Made by a program: the position numbers and the translations under genes. Below, in pieces: positions 46,370 through 58,695 of a DNA stretch of 64,000 nt. The notes below the pieces were generated by a model. That model searched no databases. It had not been told where the DNA came from and saw nothing but the letters and a program-made list of their open reading frames with translations. The first letter of the stretch is position 1. Each line of letters begins with the position of its first letter. Source of the DNA: Excoecaria cochinchinensis (lineage: Eukaryota > Streptophyta > Magnoliopsida > Malpighiales > Euphorbiaceae); NCBI GenBank assembly GCA_947683425.1, contig CANTUQ010000055.1, positions 8,316,501 through 8,380,500 on the forward strand. Reading direction: 5' to 3'.

Positions 46370-48855
46370 ATGGCGAACTCCAGATCGAACGAGAATACGA
46401 CCCCTGTGAATTCTGACCACAACGACTGTAGCCGCGGTAGGTCAGGTACCTCACGACCCGTCAGGTCTCCTGCGGGAATCAATCTCCTCCCCGCCTTCGA
46501 TGGCACAGCGGCAGGACAGCCTGAGAATACCCCTGTTACCTTCAGGGATGTACGCACCATCCTCGCTAATTTCTCCAAAAATGTCGCACAGGCGTTGAAG
46601 AAAGGTAAGGTGCTGGAAACTTCTGAAAGAGTTCGTGGGGATTGCCCCGCGGGCAAAGACTTCAGGAGAAGGAAAGCCCAAGGGATTGTCATTGGCGAGA
46701 TAAGAGGCCAAGGAAACCGCAAGGGCACTGTCAAGACCCCAGACAGGCACGACAAGGGCAAACAGACACTCCCCGCGTGCTTGAGCTCCCCTTTTCGCAC
46801 CAGGTCAGGCGCCCAAACTGTGGCAGATGACATATCCTACATGTGCACCCCGAGCCGTAGTCGCTCAAGGAAGCACAAAAGCGAGTCCTCCACCACGGCT
46901 TCGAGCAAAGGGGATCAATTGCTCAAACAAGGGCTCGAGCGGCTCGGCGTCCTCGTCCCCAGAAAAGGGAGTTTCGAGGGGAACACGTGCGGTAACACCG
47001 CGTCCCCATTTTGCAGGGAAATTATTGATTCCGAATTGCCCCCGAGGTGGAGGGACGTTGTCATGGACAGGTACATAGGAAAAACTGATCCCGCCACCCA
47101 TCTGCAGAATACCTGACCAAAGTACAGGTCTACACCTACGACGAGAAAGTGGCTTGCAGGGTTTTTCCCACCACCCTCGGCAGAGATGCTCTGACGTGGT
47201 TCCATGACCTGCCCGAGGGGTCAATCACCTCTTTTAGACAATTGCGGGAGCTATTCGTTACGAGGTTCGTCGTGCAAACGCGCGCGCCAAGGACAGTGAA
47301 TGACCTCTGCAACTTGTATCAGAGATCCGACGAAAGTCTGTAAGACTACGTCGACAGGTTCCAATCCACTATGTCAGAGGTGAGGAACGTTAGCGTCGAA
47401 ATGGCGACCACCGCCTTGGCCGGGGGCATTACGGATCGTCCTTTCTTCGAGTCCTTAACAACGAGACCCCCAGCTAGCTTCACTGATCTCATGGAGAGAG
47501 CCCGGCAGTACATTCGGCTCGATGACGCCATCAGGTCTAACAGGGGAAGGAGGACACGCAGCATGGAAAGGCCGCAGCATTCAGGCGACCTCCACTCCAA
47601 CAGGGCCTCCAGATCCGATTGGAGCGCGAGAAGTCCAGAACAGGGATCCGGATCCCGAAGCTCGCAAAAGAGGAGGGCATCGGAGACAGAACGGCGCAGG
47701 CGCTCGGAGGATCGGAGCGAAAGGCCATACACTCCCCTTAATGCCACTCCGTCCGCAGTGTTGATGTGGATAAAAGAAAAGCAGGAGCCGATCAATTGGC
47801 CGAGGCAACTGTCTGAAAGCAGCCGGGCCAGAAGAGACCATAGCAAATTCTGCGAGTTCCATAGAGATTTTGGTCACCTTACCGACGAATGCACTACCCT
47901 AAAAAAGGAAATCGAGAAGCTCATACATCGAGGATCCCTTAGAAAATTCGTAGGCACGGCTAGAGGGGATGACACCTGTAGACAGCCAAAGCCGCGAAGG
48001 GATGATTCCGACCCGGACGAAGGTGAGCGGGATCGGAGAGGCTCGGACCCGGGCAGACCATATGCTGGAGTCATCAATGTGATCACACAAGAGCCAGCCT
48101 ATCGAGCGGATCCCTCTGGCAGCCAGGAGAAAACGGGAGAGAGGCGTTCCCGCCGCCCTGAGCGACTCTCAGAAGTTGTCATATCTAGCACAGATGTGCG
48201 GGATGTCATATTTCCCCATGAAGATGCGCTCGTCGTGAGGGCCAGAATCAATGACTTCGATGTCAGAAGAGTCCTGGTAGACGACGGTAGCACCGTCAGC
48301 ATCCTCACCTTACAGGCCTACCGGGCGATGGGTCTGCCTGTGTGCAAGCTCAAGCCGACCGTCGCGCCACTAGTCGGGATCGGTAAGGGCAGAATCCCGA
48401 CGGTGGGTTCTATAGAGCTCCCTGTAGCGCTGGGCCAAGAAACGGTGGCGCACAGATGCGAGGTAACTTTTATAGTCGTTGACATAAATTTTGCATATAA
48501 CGTAATATTTGGCAGGCCCCTACTCTCCCAAACAGGTGCTATTATCTGCATCCGTTACTTGGTAATGAAGATCCCAACTCGAGAGGGCGTCGCGATAGTG
48601 AGGGGCGATCAAAAGGCATCGCGAGAAGCGCATGTCAACACTATAAAGCTGCAGCGAGAGGCTGCAACAGTAGAACCCGGCTTGGAACAGCCGGAGCAGG
48701 AAGGTAGACCGAGGATGGACCCCGCCGAAGAAACAAAAACAACACGGAAAATTCTAATATTCTATATGTACAATGCCTTCCTCAGGAGCTACAGAACAGT
48801 CATCGGCCCCCCTCGAGTTCGGCTACTTGGATGTCTGCAGCTGATCGACGGCTAA
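46370..48855 (+). pseudogene. G2 gag-protease
   Basis: The frame opens at 46370 (MANSRSNENTTP, almost the same start as G1). It is broken by a one-base deletion near 47100 and by an in-frame TAA at 47341, then is open to 48855. The Gag domain includes ELPPRWRDVVMDRYIGK and VFPTTLGRDALTWFHDLPEGSITSF. The zinc-like cluster is CEFHRDFGHLTDEC near 47850. The protease is at about 48240-48600 with LVDDGSTVSIL (catalytic Asp at 48280) and FAYNVIFGRPLLSQTGA, so its active-site loop looks intact. The tail after about 48720 reads into the opposite-strand gene and is not real coding. No polymerase follows. Confidence 0.85.
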
Positions 48856-50263
48856 AGACAGCGGAGCCCCGTTAGTGGCCTGAGAGGAGCCGGAAGCAAC
48901 TCGGTGAGTTGCAGCCTCCCCCTCAGAGACAGGTCCCACGGGTGTACAGGACCGGGTGACCTCACCGAGAGGCAAGGATTGGGAAGTCCCGGCAGGTGAA
49001 AGCCCTGCTTGGAGATCCGCTTCATCATCGCTAGCGGTAGGGTCGGGCAAGGCCGCGGGGTCCCCCATCCAGCTGAAGTCGGTATCAGGGAAACGCCTCT
49101 CGGCTTTGCGGATCAGACGTGATAGAACCCCTGCCTGCGCCTCCTCTAACTCCTCAAGAAGCTGCTCCCTCTGAGAGGCGAGCTCTGCATCCAGTTCGAC
49201 CCTCCAGATAGCTTCCTTCTCCTGCCTTGACACTCTCAGTGCCTCCTGCTCTTTCCGCAAGCGAATGCACTCTGCTCGAGCTTGATCCCGCTCCCCTCGA
49301 AGCCTGGCCCGCTCCAGTTTGAGGCTGGCATTTTTGCCTCTTAATTCGTGGCACTCGGCGTCCAGCGCAGTCACCCGATGCTCCAGCCTTCGACGCTGAG
49401 CGCCTTCAGCCGCCAAACGGGCATTGTCGCCCTTCAACCAGTCCACCTCGGCCCGACACCCTTCCAACTCATGAGCGGATTGGGCCACCTTTTTAGCAGA
49501 AGCCTGTGCTTCTGACCGAAGGGTGGCGTACTCCCGTTGAAGTTCAGCCACTTCCATCGGACGGCCTCATAGCGAGAGTTCACCTCCGTCGTGTTCTTCG
49601 CCACAACATTAGCTCTTCCCTTCCAAACTCCTGCCATGAGGTGGAGTCGCTGAGTCTGCCGGCACACCTAACAAAAGGAGGGAGAAAAAGATGAGCAAAT
49701 AAGGAAAAGGCCCCGACGAACCAACTCCAGCAAGTACTGACAATACGATAAAGGAGACCCTACCTCTAGTAGCTGCTGGCTGAGCACACGGTATTCCCGG
49801 ACCAGCTGGTTATCATCCGCAATCTCTGCGTGGTCGCTCTCCCGAAGCAAGCCTCGGAAGATAAAGGTTGCTACCTGGCTTGAAGACCAGTCCTTGCCAA
49901 AGTGCTCCTCCAGAAACCCCCCAATGTGGGAAGGGCGTTTGCTGAACCTTTGAAGCGGCTCACCTTGATGAGCGCCGGCGCCTCCAGCGATAACCAGAGC
50001 CCCCTCCTCTCGACTTTCTCCCATTGAGGGGTTTGCAGCAGAGGGGCCAGGACGGTGTGTCTCCCTATCCAATCGGGGTGGGGCCGAAGCCGAAGCGCTC
50101 CCCGGGGCCATAGCGAACAGGGGTACGGCGTGAATCAGGGCACCTTCAATAGCCGCTAACCTCTGCCTCTTCCTCTCCTGCTTGGCCTTTAAGTCGGCCT
50201 CACTTTTTAGCCCGGCCCGCTCAGCTAGCATCTGCTTCAAATCCTTTCCACCAGCCATTTCAA
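48823..50263 (-). pseudogene. G2 antisense gene, exons 2 and 3 only
   Basis: Exon 2 is 50263-49764; its acceptor GTGTGCAG sits just before the ATG of MAGGKDLKQ at 50258. The intron is 49763-49668 (GTAGGG...TTGTTAG). Exon 3 is 49667-48823. Exon 2 has FGKDWSSSQVATFIFRGLL, matching FGSEWSIGQVASHVCRGML in G1. Exon 3 is a long coiled coil (LKGDNARLAAEGAQRRRLEH, then LKLERARLRGERDQARAEC) ending in an acidic tail. A frameshift near 49560 splits exon 3. The PF04195-like exon 1 is deleted. Confidence 0.8.
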
Positions 50264-50560
50264 CTGCACACAATCGCCAGACGAGATAAGTTGTTGTGTT
50301 AAAAACCTATCATCTCAGGTAACGAAAGCTACTCTTCGGAAATGATGGAAAAGGCAAAATGCGCGAGGAATGACGCGCAAACACGAAGTAAGGAATCCAG
50401 AAAAAACAAAGAGGGAAAATACTTACTTGTTTCAAGAAGGTCTGAGGGAACCGCGAAGAAAAGCAAGAAGGATTGCTGAGTTACGAGGAACTGAGAAGAA
50501 ATCTTCACAAAGTAGCGCTAAGGGCAACGAGAAGTAAAGGGATAAAGTATAAAAAAAATG

Positions 50561-50572
50561 CCTATTTATAGG
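50561..50572 (-). promoter_or_regulatory. Antisense TATA box of G2
   Basis: The minus-strand CCTATAAATAGG is identical to the G1 box and also lies upstream of the antisense exons. Confidence 0.6.
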
Positions 50573-50831
50573 CCTGAGCCCCAGCAGCTCCACCATTAAA
50601 ACCCCGCCACGTGCCCAGAGACGTTACGGCCACACGAAGAACCAAGTGTCGTCCTCGATATGCGCACAGCAATCAATGAAAATAACTTCGTGAACAGACG
50701 CGTCCCTTTATTTGGCAGCCTTTTCGAGTCCGTACCCCCGCTAACGGATGACCTCGGATCGGGACAGCTCAAGCGGCGTTCCATCCCGAGCGGAACGGCA
50801 AAGGCAACCTTACGCCCGATCGGACTTGTTG

Positions 50832-50851
50832 AGGGGGGGGGGGGGGACAAG
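50832..50851 (+). promoter_or_regulatory. G2 polypurine tract, G-expanded
   Basis: AG, then a run of 14 G ending ACAAG, directly before the 3' LTR. G1 has six G at this point. Confidence 0.8.
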
Positions 50852-51307
50852 TGATAACACAGCAAATATCATCTGCTTTCAGGCCCATGGAGTCGGCCCA
50901 AACGTTGGCAAGGCCCAAGGTCCACAAGGCAAAACAAGCAGGCACGAGCCCCAAGGAGGACCGATCGGACGATGTGACATCCCGTCCCATCAGCCGCCTG
51001 ACACAAGGCAGTGCTCACCTCAACCTCCTGCTCGCTGTCATTTCGCCGGATACCTACCCTGAAAGCCAGAGATCACCCCCCTAGGCACTCAAGTGCCCCT
51101 CAACATCTCTTATAAATAGCCCAGCCAGCGATGGCCTCAGGTATTGACCCTTGAGCACTCTCTCTCTATAAACTTTCTCTCTCAAGTTACTGACTTAAGT
51201 TTCGGAGTGCTTACGCCCGGTCCGACCGGACATTCTTCCTTTCAGGTTGCTCTCACTCGATCGGTCGTTTCCTCCCTCTCCAGATAAAGATAATTCAGGC
51301 TTTATCA
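50852..51307 (+). repeat. G2 3' LTR
   Basis: 456 bp, same ends as the 5' copy. TATA box CTTATAAATAGCCC near 51109-51122. Confidence 0.92.
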
Positions 51308-51814
51308 AGAATGTAATGTAATACAATTATAATTACATTAGTATTTTGGTTGTATTAGTAATATAATGTAAATATTAATATATTTATACGTTTTGTTAGA
51401 TTATATACGTGTATTGAAATATAATTATATTTATAATTATCAACTAATATTTTATATAATTATTTTATTTTTATTATTATTTTATATAATTATATATTTA
51501 TTATATTGTGATCTCATATAAAAATACAATTATAATTTTTATTTTTCAATATTTAATTAAAAATTTGAGAAATTTAAAATTTAAAAATTTAATATTTAAT
51601 TAATAGAGAGTGAAAGTTTAGGATTTAGAAAGAAATAAGGAAACGTAATGAAAAATACATCTAAAATTTAAGTATTAGTTAATACATTAATAAATGTATT
51701 AAAAAATATATTTATATATAACATTACATTACACTCTATAAAATTGAGATTAACAAATAAAAAATTAATTAAATATTTAATTACATTATAATACAATACC
51801 TTTTACCAAACATA

Positions 51815-53731
51815 CCATAAATGTATTAACTAATAAACATCTCTTATACTCTAATATGCAGGTGGGCTACCAAAATCTGACACCAACATTATGATCCATC
51901 AACGTGCTTTGGGTATGTAAAATGGCACAATTGAAATTTTATCATTATTGTTTTCTATTTTTTATTGGCATTTTCGCTGTTAAAAAGATGTTTCATCAAA
52001 TTAGAGCGGGTGTGAATTAATTACAATATTCATCAATATTTTTTTTTTATTTGGGCCAACTTCTTAGGGTAAAAAGATATATTTGTTAGTTATTTTTTTA
52101 GAAAATATTTATTAGTTAATATAATTATAAATCCAAGTGTCAAATTGAGTTGTGAAAAGTTAAAAGTCATGTTGATAAAACCTGATAAATTTAAATTTAA
52201 ATTCATATGATTTTTTATAAATTAAGAGCTCGATTGAAACAAATGAATTCAATTTGTGAAATTCATTTACAAATGAATTCTATATGGAATTTATTTGTAA
52301 ATAAATTCCTATGTTTGAAATAAAATTATTAAAATATAGAATTGAAAATGAATTCCTTATTTTTATACTTGGAATAAATGAATTCAATTCTATTTTATTT
52401 TTTAAAATATTATTAATGCCAATTTTGATGCTTTCTTTCAATTACTCTTAATAAAAAAAAAATTAATTTTTAATCATTATTTTAAAATTTTCAATAAATA
52501 CTGAATCAATAATAACATAATTTTTTTAAAAAAGTAATATCCATATTAACATTCAGAGCTGACAACCAATATAATATTATGTATATAGAAATTGGTTCAA
52601 AAATATTAAGCCAAATTAACCAATTTCATATTTCTACATATTCTTAAGAGACTTGCGGGGTGGGGTTTGTGGGGTAAAATCATCTGCTTGCTTGTCTTAA
52701 AAATTTTGACGACTATAAATATTTTAAAAAAATCTATTAAATTACTGAACTTATAAATTTGCTGTTGCCATAGAATGATTATGCAATAGTGTTTATATAA
52801 AGAATTTCTTTAATTGACGTAATAAACAAGTAATTTCCAAATAATATGTGTTATAAAGTTGAACAATCTTCATATTTCAAATTTCATCACTCACAAGTGG
52901 TTGGTGACGAGGAGGCTTGAGTGCAGATTGTTGGTCGGTGATGCGGAGGCTCTGATCGGTGGCGGCTAAGGAAGCTTAGGTGTTTGTGTAGGAGAAGAAC
53001 AGTGGAAGAAGAGGGAGAAGAAAAGAATACGTTAGTATAGAGTGCAGATTGTTGGTCGGTGACGCGGAGGCTCTGATCGGTGGCGGCTAAGGAAGCTTAG
53101 GTGTTTGTGTAGGAGAAGAACAGTGGAAGAAGAGGGAGAAGAAAAGAATACGTTAGTATGGTAATTTATTTTTAACAAATAATTAAGAGGGTATTATAGT
53201 ATTTTCAAATTTAACTCTTAAAAATATAAAATTCATTTGCAAATTTTACCTATTTTAGCAGAATTTGGTGAAGGCATGATGAATTCCATGTAATTAAATT
53301 TTATGAATTCAATTCTTATTTTTTTTTGCCATTTCAAGCATGAAAATTTGGAATTACAAATGAATTCCATTCATAAATTAATAGACTCTATGCACTAATA
53401 TATAATTATATATCATGATACAATTCAAATAACCTGGATTTTTTTAGAATAATTTTGAATTATGAAATGACGGTAAATTTATTTAGAAAAATGGAGTTAT
53501 AGAAATAACATTAAAATTACCGATCTTTGACGTAAATAAAATCTGTATAATTATAGACATTTGTACAAAATTGATATTATTATTGTCGATTTCAGTATTT
53601 GGACCCACATAGCTGTCCCATCTAACATTAAAATCGGCATAGGATGTGATGGTTTCTAATAGCTTTTCTAGCTTTTCACTTAAACCGATAATGGTTTATG
53701 CGCACTGAGAGAGCTTAGAATGTGTACAATT
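51815..53731. other. AT-rich intergenic sequence with tandem duplication
   Basis: AT-rich, with recurring AATGAATTC / GAATTCATTTG words in 52240-52400 and 53270-53390 that look like the arms of an old MITE around the GC-richer 52900-53160 block. No gene is visible. Confidence 0.5.
52920..53159. repeat. 121-bp tandem duplication
   Basis: The unit AGTGCAGATTGTTGGTCGGT...GTTAGTAT occurs at 52920-53040 and 53041-53159. By eye the two copies differ only at a T/C site in GGTGAYGCGG and at the junction. Confidence 0.92.
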
Positions 53732-53933
53732 TTTGCAATTTTCGACAAACATATCTTATTTTCATGTTTTTCTCAAAGTGAATTTAAAATTTGAATCATT
53801 ATTTTAATTTTGAAGTGACATATTATGTCACTTCAAAATTCAAATTTTAAATTCATGTTTTTGATATGTCACTTCAAAATTAAAATAATGATAGAAAAAC
53901 ATGAAAATAAGATATGTTTGTCGAAAATTGCAA

Positions 53934-53937
<4 letters not shown>
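53732..53937. repeat. Imperfect hairpin next to CACTA-3
   Basis: TTTTGCAATTTTCGACAAAC and CATATCTTATTTTCATG on the left are matched by their inverse complements on the right. The middle also contains inverted AATTTTGAAGTGACATA / TATGTCACTTCAAAATT. A (TA)n run leads from the hairpin to CACTA-3. Confidence 0.8.
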
Positions 53938-53965
<28 letters not shown>

Positions 53966-54062
53966 CACTACAAAAAAACAGTAATTTAGCGACGAAATTT
54001 TTCGTCGCTAAAATGGTCTTAATGGTCTTTTCCGTTGCTAATTACCTTTAGCGACGCCACGA

Positions 54063-54780
54063 CTAATCCGTCGAACCAACTCTGCTGGTCTCTCTCTGAG
54101 CACCCGAATCCTCATTCAACCTCGGACAGTTGGCCAAAAAGTGTTCAGTGTTCCCACATCTGAAACACCCACCTGTGAGCCACCTAGACTCACCCCGATG
54201 AGGCTTACTGCAATGGGAGCACACAGGCATCGACTCGGTCCTACCACCAGTACCGCCTCTACCAGAACTAGACACCACTGCTGAACCCTGTCTTCTACCT
54301 CTCGTAGCCGGGCCTGCGGATGATTCATCTTGCGGGTTCCTTGACCTCTTTCCCGAGGATGAAGAAGACGAACCTCAACGAGAAGGATTCCTCCTCTGAG
54401 CCCTCTCTCTCAAAACAGATTCTGACCTCTTAGCCCTAACAGCAGCTTGCACAATCTGATAGTACCCAACTCCAGGAGTACTCATCAGAGAAATCAACAT
54501 CGCCCGCAGCGACTCATTCAACCCGGTCTCAAAATGCCTACACTTGAACTCCTCTGTCAAAATACCTTCCCGTGCATACTTAGCCAACCGGTTAAACTCC
54601 TTCTCAAACTCAGACATAGACATCGCCCGCTGCTTCAAACTCAAGAACTGAGCCCACCTTGCATCTTTGTGTGTTTGAGTCACATACTTGTTCGTGAACT
54701 CTTTTTAGAAAAACTCCCAGGTAATCGGGTCAGGCAAGTGAGGATGTCTACAAACCAACTCCCACCATTCATATGCAAGA
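54063..54780 (-). pseudogene. Captured chromovirus-type gag fragment in CACTA-3
   Basis: On the minus strand the frame reads AYEWWELVCRHPHLP and ITWEFF, a TAA stop, then the THKDARWAQFLSLKQRAMSMSEFEKEFNRLAKYAREG block. After a frame change it ends with the zinc knuckle CFRCGNTEHFLANC and a short tail. The order matches residues about 110-330 of the TR-GAG Gag, but the sequence is a different family member. Both edges abut CACTA subterminal motifs directly, at about 54078 and 54780. No LTR or primer site is present, so this is a captured piece rather than an insertion. Confidence 0.82.
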
Positions 54781-56744
54781 AATTTGCGACTAAATCATAA
54801 AATCGTCGCTAATTCATAGAAAGCGAAGCGAAAAATTAAACTAGCATTTTATGAGTTTAAAAAAAAAATTCAACATTTTCAACACCGATTACCTTATTTG
54901 TATCTAATATTAGTAAACAAATAAACCTAAATTTCACTATTATTGTTCACAATTCTACTAACCTGTCGTAATTGGCCCCTTCATAAAAAATAAATTAAAA
55001 AAATATGCCCTATTAATTCAACTTAAGTCATCCTCAACTTGAATAAATATTAAACATGCCCACTTAACTCTACTTAATTCAGCCTTAATTTGGACAAAAA
55101 TCAAACATTCCCCCTTCAAAAATCAAAGATACTCTACAAATTCAACCTAAGTTAAGTACTTCACAAATTCATAACTTCGGCTTTGATACTATCAATTCAT
55201 CAAAGGGCTATCTTGCGGTATAAAAATATAAATAATAAACTGCATAATATAGTTGCAGTTCAATGAGTATCAAATTGTTTAATTAGGTGACAAATATATT
55301 TGGAAAGATATCTATCAAGATTAACAATGAAAAGCATAGTTGTCAAAGCATGAATATTCGCAAAGAGAAAATGTAATTTTTTTTTTCACGTTTCATTTAT
55401 GTAAAAGATACTTGATATAAACTAATCATTTTTTTAAACTCTTTTTTTTACACATGCAAACACCTTTTTCTTCCAAAAAAGTTTAGAGTTAAAACAAAAC
55501 CAATATAAATTAAGATATAGAGATCTCGAATTGAGCATAGTTTCAGGCATAGAAACAAGATAATTGGTGGAATGTATGATACCCATTTATCTCGTGTGCT
55601 AAACACTACCTAAGACAACGATGTCTTAGATATACAACTCCAATTGACATCAAATAACTCAATTAAGGAAAAAAACAATATACACCAAAACAAGCTTTTA
55701 GGTAGTTTAAATAGCCAACCTAATAAAAGAATAAAAGTGAGATACCAATGTCTAAAGTTCCTCAAGCTTAGTCCTCCTACACAGATTACCTTCAATTATG
55801 TTAAAAGAGAAACAATTAGATATGACTAAGGAAAATATAATCAATGAAAAAGCGAATGCACATATCAGTAACACAAATCAAATGAAGAATAACAAGTAGT
55901 GAAGCGATTAGTTTAACCAAAGCTAGTAAAAGTGAATAACCAGATTCAAAAATCTTATAGAAAACAAATATCCTATCATGCAATCATCATTAACAGAAAT
56001 CATTAATGAATAAACAGATTAATTTAAACACTTAACGAGATGGCAAAGGGTAACAGATTATACAACTCAAAAAGCCAGCTCAGACCAGCATTTCTTAATA
56101 AATGCATAACTAGTATAATCAAAAGGCTAAAATTACAGTCACTTTAGTGATATAATCCCTTTAAAATAAGCGAAGTAGAACTACCAAAAGTATCACCAAT
56201 CAAAGCCTTTCATTTAATCAAAATTTCCCTTATTCCTTATTATACTATTCTTCAGAGAGCAGAGTATATTTACAGTACCCAGATAAATTTGAATAAACAG
56301 CTAAAAATCGTAGCTTTGAGAACACTAACATGAGTGCCAATATAATGAATATACATAGAACATATAGCAATTCAACCCAAAAGATTTTCTCCCATAATTA
56401 TGCAACTAGTAAAATCTACACTAGAGAGATAGATTCAACGTGAAAATTAAGCATGAAATTCATTGGAAAAAAGGGCATATTTTGTTGTTTCAGATATATA
56501 TTTGGAAAGAGAAGGAGAGAAATTATAATGGTGAGTAAAAAAGTTAGAGCCTTTTCACCTATTAATGTTAGTTTGGTCGATTTTGGTTGCAAGATTAAAC
56601 CATCCAAAACATTAATTAATACATCCCTACACATAATTCTAACTTCAATTTCAGTTAATTATGGATTAAACAACAAAACCCCTAATTTACATAACCCTAA
56701 ATCAAACCAATTCGATAAAAATCAATAGAATACGTAACCACATA

Positions 56745-57245
56745 CCTTCGCCGGTTGCCGGAGCTCTACTGGGACACACCGCCATCACCGGAGGGTAGTG
56801 CACGGTGTCGGGACTCCTCTTCCTATGCTCACGCGCCTACCGATCCCGCCGTTTGGCCAAAATCTCCCTTGACAGTCTCGTGTTCCTGACCTCCGATCTC
56901 TCTTTTTTCGGCGATTGGGGAGGATAGATTGGCACAGGCCACGGTGCCTAGTTGCCGAGAGTTCGGTGGTGTTGTCCGTGCCGCCAACCAGCACCAGAGT
57001 TGACCAGAACGGGATGAAGCAGCTTCGGTTCTCTCTCTTGGAAACGAACTAGAAACGGCACCGTGGATGGAGGCAGAACCGACTGGGCTGGTCGGTGTTG
57101 CAGTGGCCATGAGCCCCAGCTCTGGTGGTCGCCGGCACCTCTCTCCGCCGCCTGCTCCCTCTCTCTCTCTCCCCGGTTTGCTCTCCCTTGCTCTTCCCGT
57201 TTTCTTTCACCCTTATTTTCTTTTTTTTTTTTATGTCTTTCCCAT
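56745..57245. other. GC-rich leader-like island in CACTA-3
   Basis: A GC-rich segment within AT-rich sequence, with CGCCGGTTGCCGG near 56749 and a CT-rich far end. On the minus strand it ends at GGCGAAG|GTATGT, a good splice donor. This repeats the arrangement in CACTA-1 and CACTA-2. Frames through it are low-complexity and I call no protein. Confidence 0.4.
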
Positions 57246-58207
57246 TATGTGTTGTTAGTATTATTACTATTTCTCATTTATTATTTATTTATTTAGTTAT
57301 CTTTCTTAATTAATTTATTTATTTATCTATGTACATGTATATACATTTATTTAATATTATTATTTACTTATTTATTTATATATACTTGTATTTATTTATT
57401 ATTATCATTTACTTGTCTATTTAAATATACACATATATAAATTTTTTATGTAACTAAATTATCCAAATATTAAATTATATAATTTTTAAAGAAAATTCTA
57501 GATCTCACGGATCAAAAGTTAACTTTCGATAAATTTTTAACCTACCGAGTCACTATTTAGATTGTCATAATTTTCATGGCGTTACAACATATACATATTT
57601 AGTTACTTATTTAACTATAATTACTCATACATTAAATACTCATACAATTTTGGGGGCTAAACATATATATATATATATATATTTATTTTAATTTAATTAT
57701 TTATTTGTATATATAGTTTATTTAGCCAAAGTTATTAATTTCAATATAATTTCATGTGTAAAGTAAAAATACTAAAAATAATTAATAACTATAAGTATGT
57801 ATGCATCCTTTTATTAATATTATAATCAATTTTACTGACTAAATAGCGACGGATTGTTCCGTCACTAAATTATTACTTCAATTTCTAAAATTTTGTTTTA
57901 ATAATTAACAAATTTGAAAAATTTTCCGTCGCTATTTCGTCGGTAAAATTAATTGAAATTATGTATTTTCATGACGAATTTTAAAAACCGTCGCTAATTC
58001 ATCTCTAAATTCAGTCGCAAAAAAAAGGCGCCATCCATTGTCGCCAAAAAATAGCGGCGGATTATTTATTTCCATCGCTAAAATTAGAAAAATAGATTTT
58101 TGCGACTAATTCTGAATTTAGTCGCTAATTAGCGACGGAATAATTTTAGTCACTAATTTGAGTTTTTTTTTTTGGTAGTGTGTGTATATATATATATATA
58201 TACACAT

Positions 58208-58695
58208 TGATGACTGTTCGAAAATTCTGAGCAGTCGTTTTGAACTGGTCACTTGAAAACAAAAAATTCCGACGGATTTTTGACAAGTGAGATTTCGATG
58301 GTCAAGTCAGAAAATTGACGAGAATGGGAAAAAGTGTGATAAAATTTGGAAAGAAATCAAGAGAGAGAAAATATACCTGAATTCCTCCTTTTATAGAGTT
58401 AGAAATCAGTGTTGGAATATGAATCAAATGCTAAATAGAATTCAAGTCTTAAATAGGATAGGACTCTCATGGGTTCCTGATTTGTGATTAATTCATGAAT
58501 TATAGGATCAGATAAGGTAAATTGTAGATAATTTCTATTATAATGAAATTGGAATTTTCTCAGGATTCTGAAAATCCTTACAATTATTAGAAACATGCTG
58601 ATCCCCAGCTGCCCAGATGAACCGAGCTGTTGTTGAGAGGAATATTCAGATAAACTCGGCTAACCGGACTGTTAGCAAAGTGTTCGGTTATCGTA
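58208..58695 (-). repeat. G3 3' LTR (probable)
   Basis: On the minus strand this begins near ACGATAACCGAACAC just after a TTGGGGTGGGATTT purine tract. It holds a TATA box CTCTATAAAAGGAGG near 58384-58398 and ends CGAACAGTCATCA at 58208. The outer boundary near 58695 is approximate. Confidence 0.55.

Larger units (their letters stand above)
45892..51307 (+). mobile_element. Gypsy element G2, non-autonomous and internally deleted
   Basis: Two 456-bp LTRs start TGATAACACAGC and end CTTTATCA. The AGAAT duplication is at 45887-45891 and 51308-51312. Between them lie gag, protease and the antisense gene lacking its first exon, with almost no spacer. It is the same family as G1, with a diverged LTR. 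By eye the LTRs differ at about 18 sites (near 4%). No reverse transcriptase, RNase H or integrase is present. Confidence 0.93.
45828..51814. mobile_element. MITE split by Gypsy element G2
   Basis: The left end TATGCTTGGTATGATGTAATG and right end CATTATAATACAATACC...CCAAACATA are inverse-related (TATGYTTGGTA). Without G2 the element is about 560 bp, AT-rich, with ATGTAATGTAATG repeats at the left. No clear target duplication was found. Confidence 0.5.
53966..58180 (+). mobile_element. CACTA-3, non-autonomous, carrying chromovirus gag
   Basis: It begins CACTACAAAAAAACAG and ends TTTTTTTTTTGGTAGTG. TTAGCGACG / CGTCGCTAA motifs crowd both ends. Flanking triplets are TAT and TGT, so the duplication is imperfect (the site is TA-rich). 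The right end shares AAAAAAGGCGCCA and neighbouring motifs with CACTA-2. At 4,215 bp it has no transposase but holds a gag fragment and a GC-rich leader-like island. Confidence 0.85.

Noticed and set aside
5966..51307. Search for reverse transcriptase, RNase H and integrase in G1 and G2
   Set aside because: No YxDD, HHCC or DDE-type context was found on either strand between protease and the 3' LTR.
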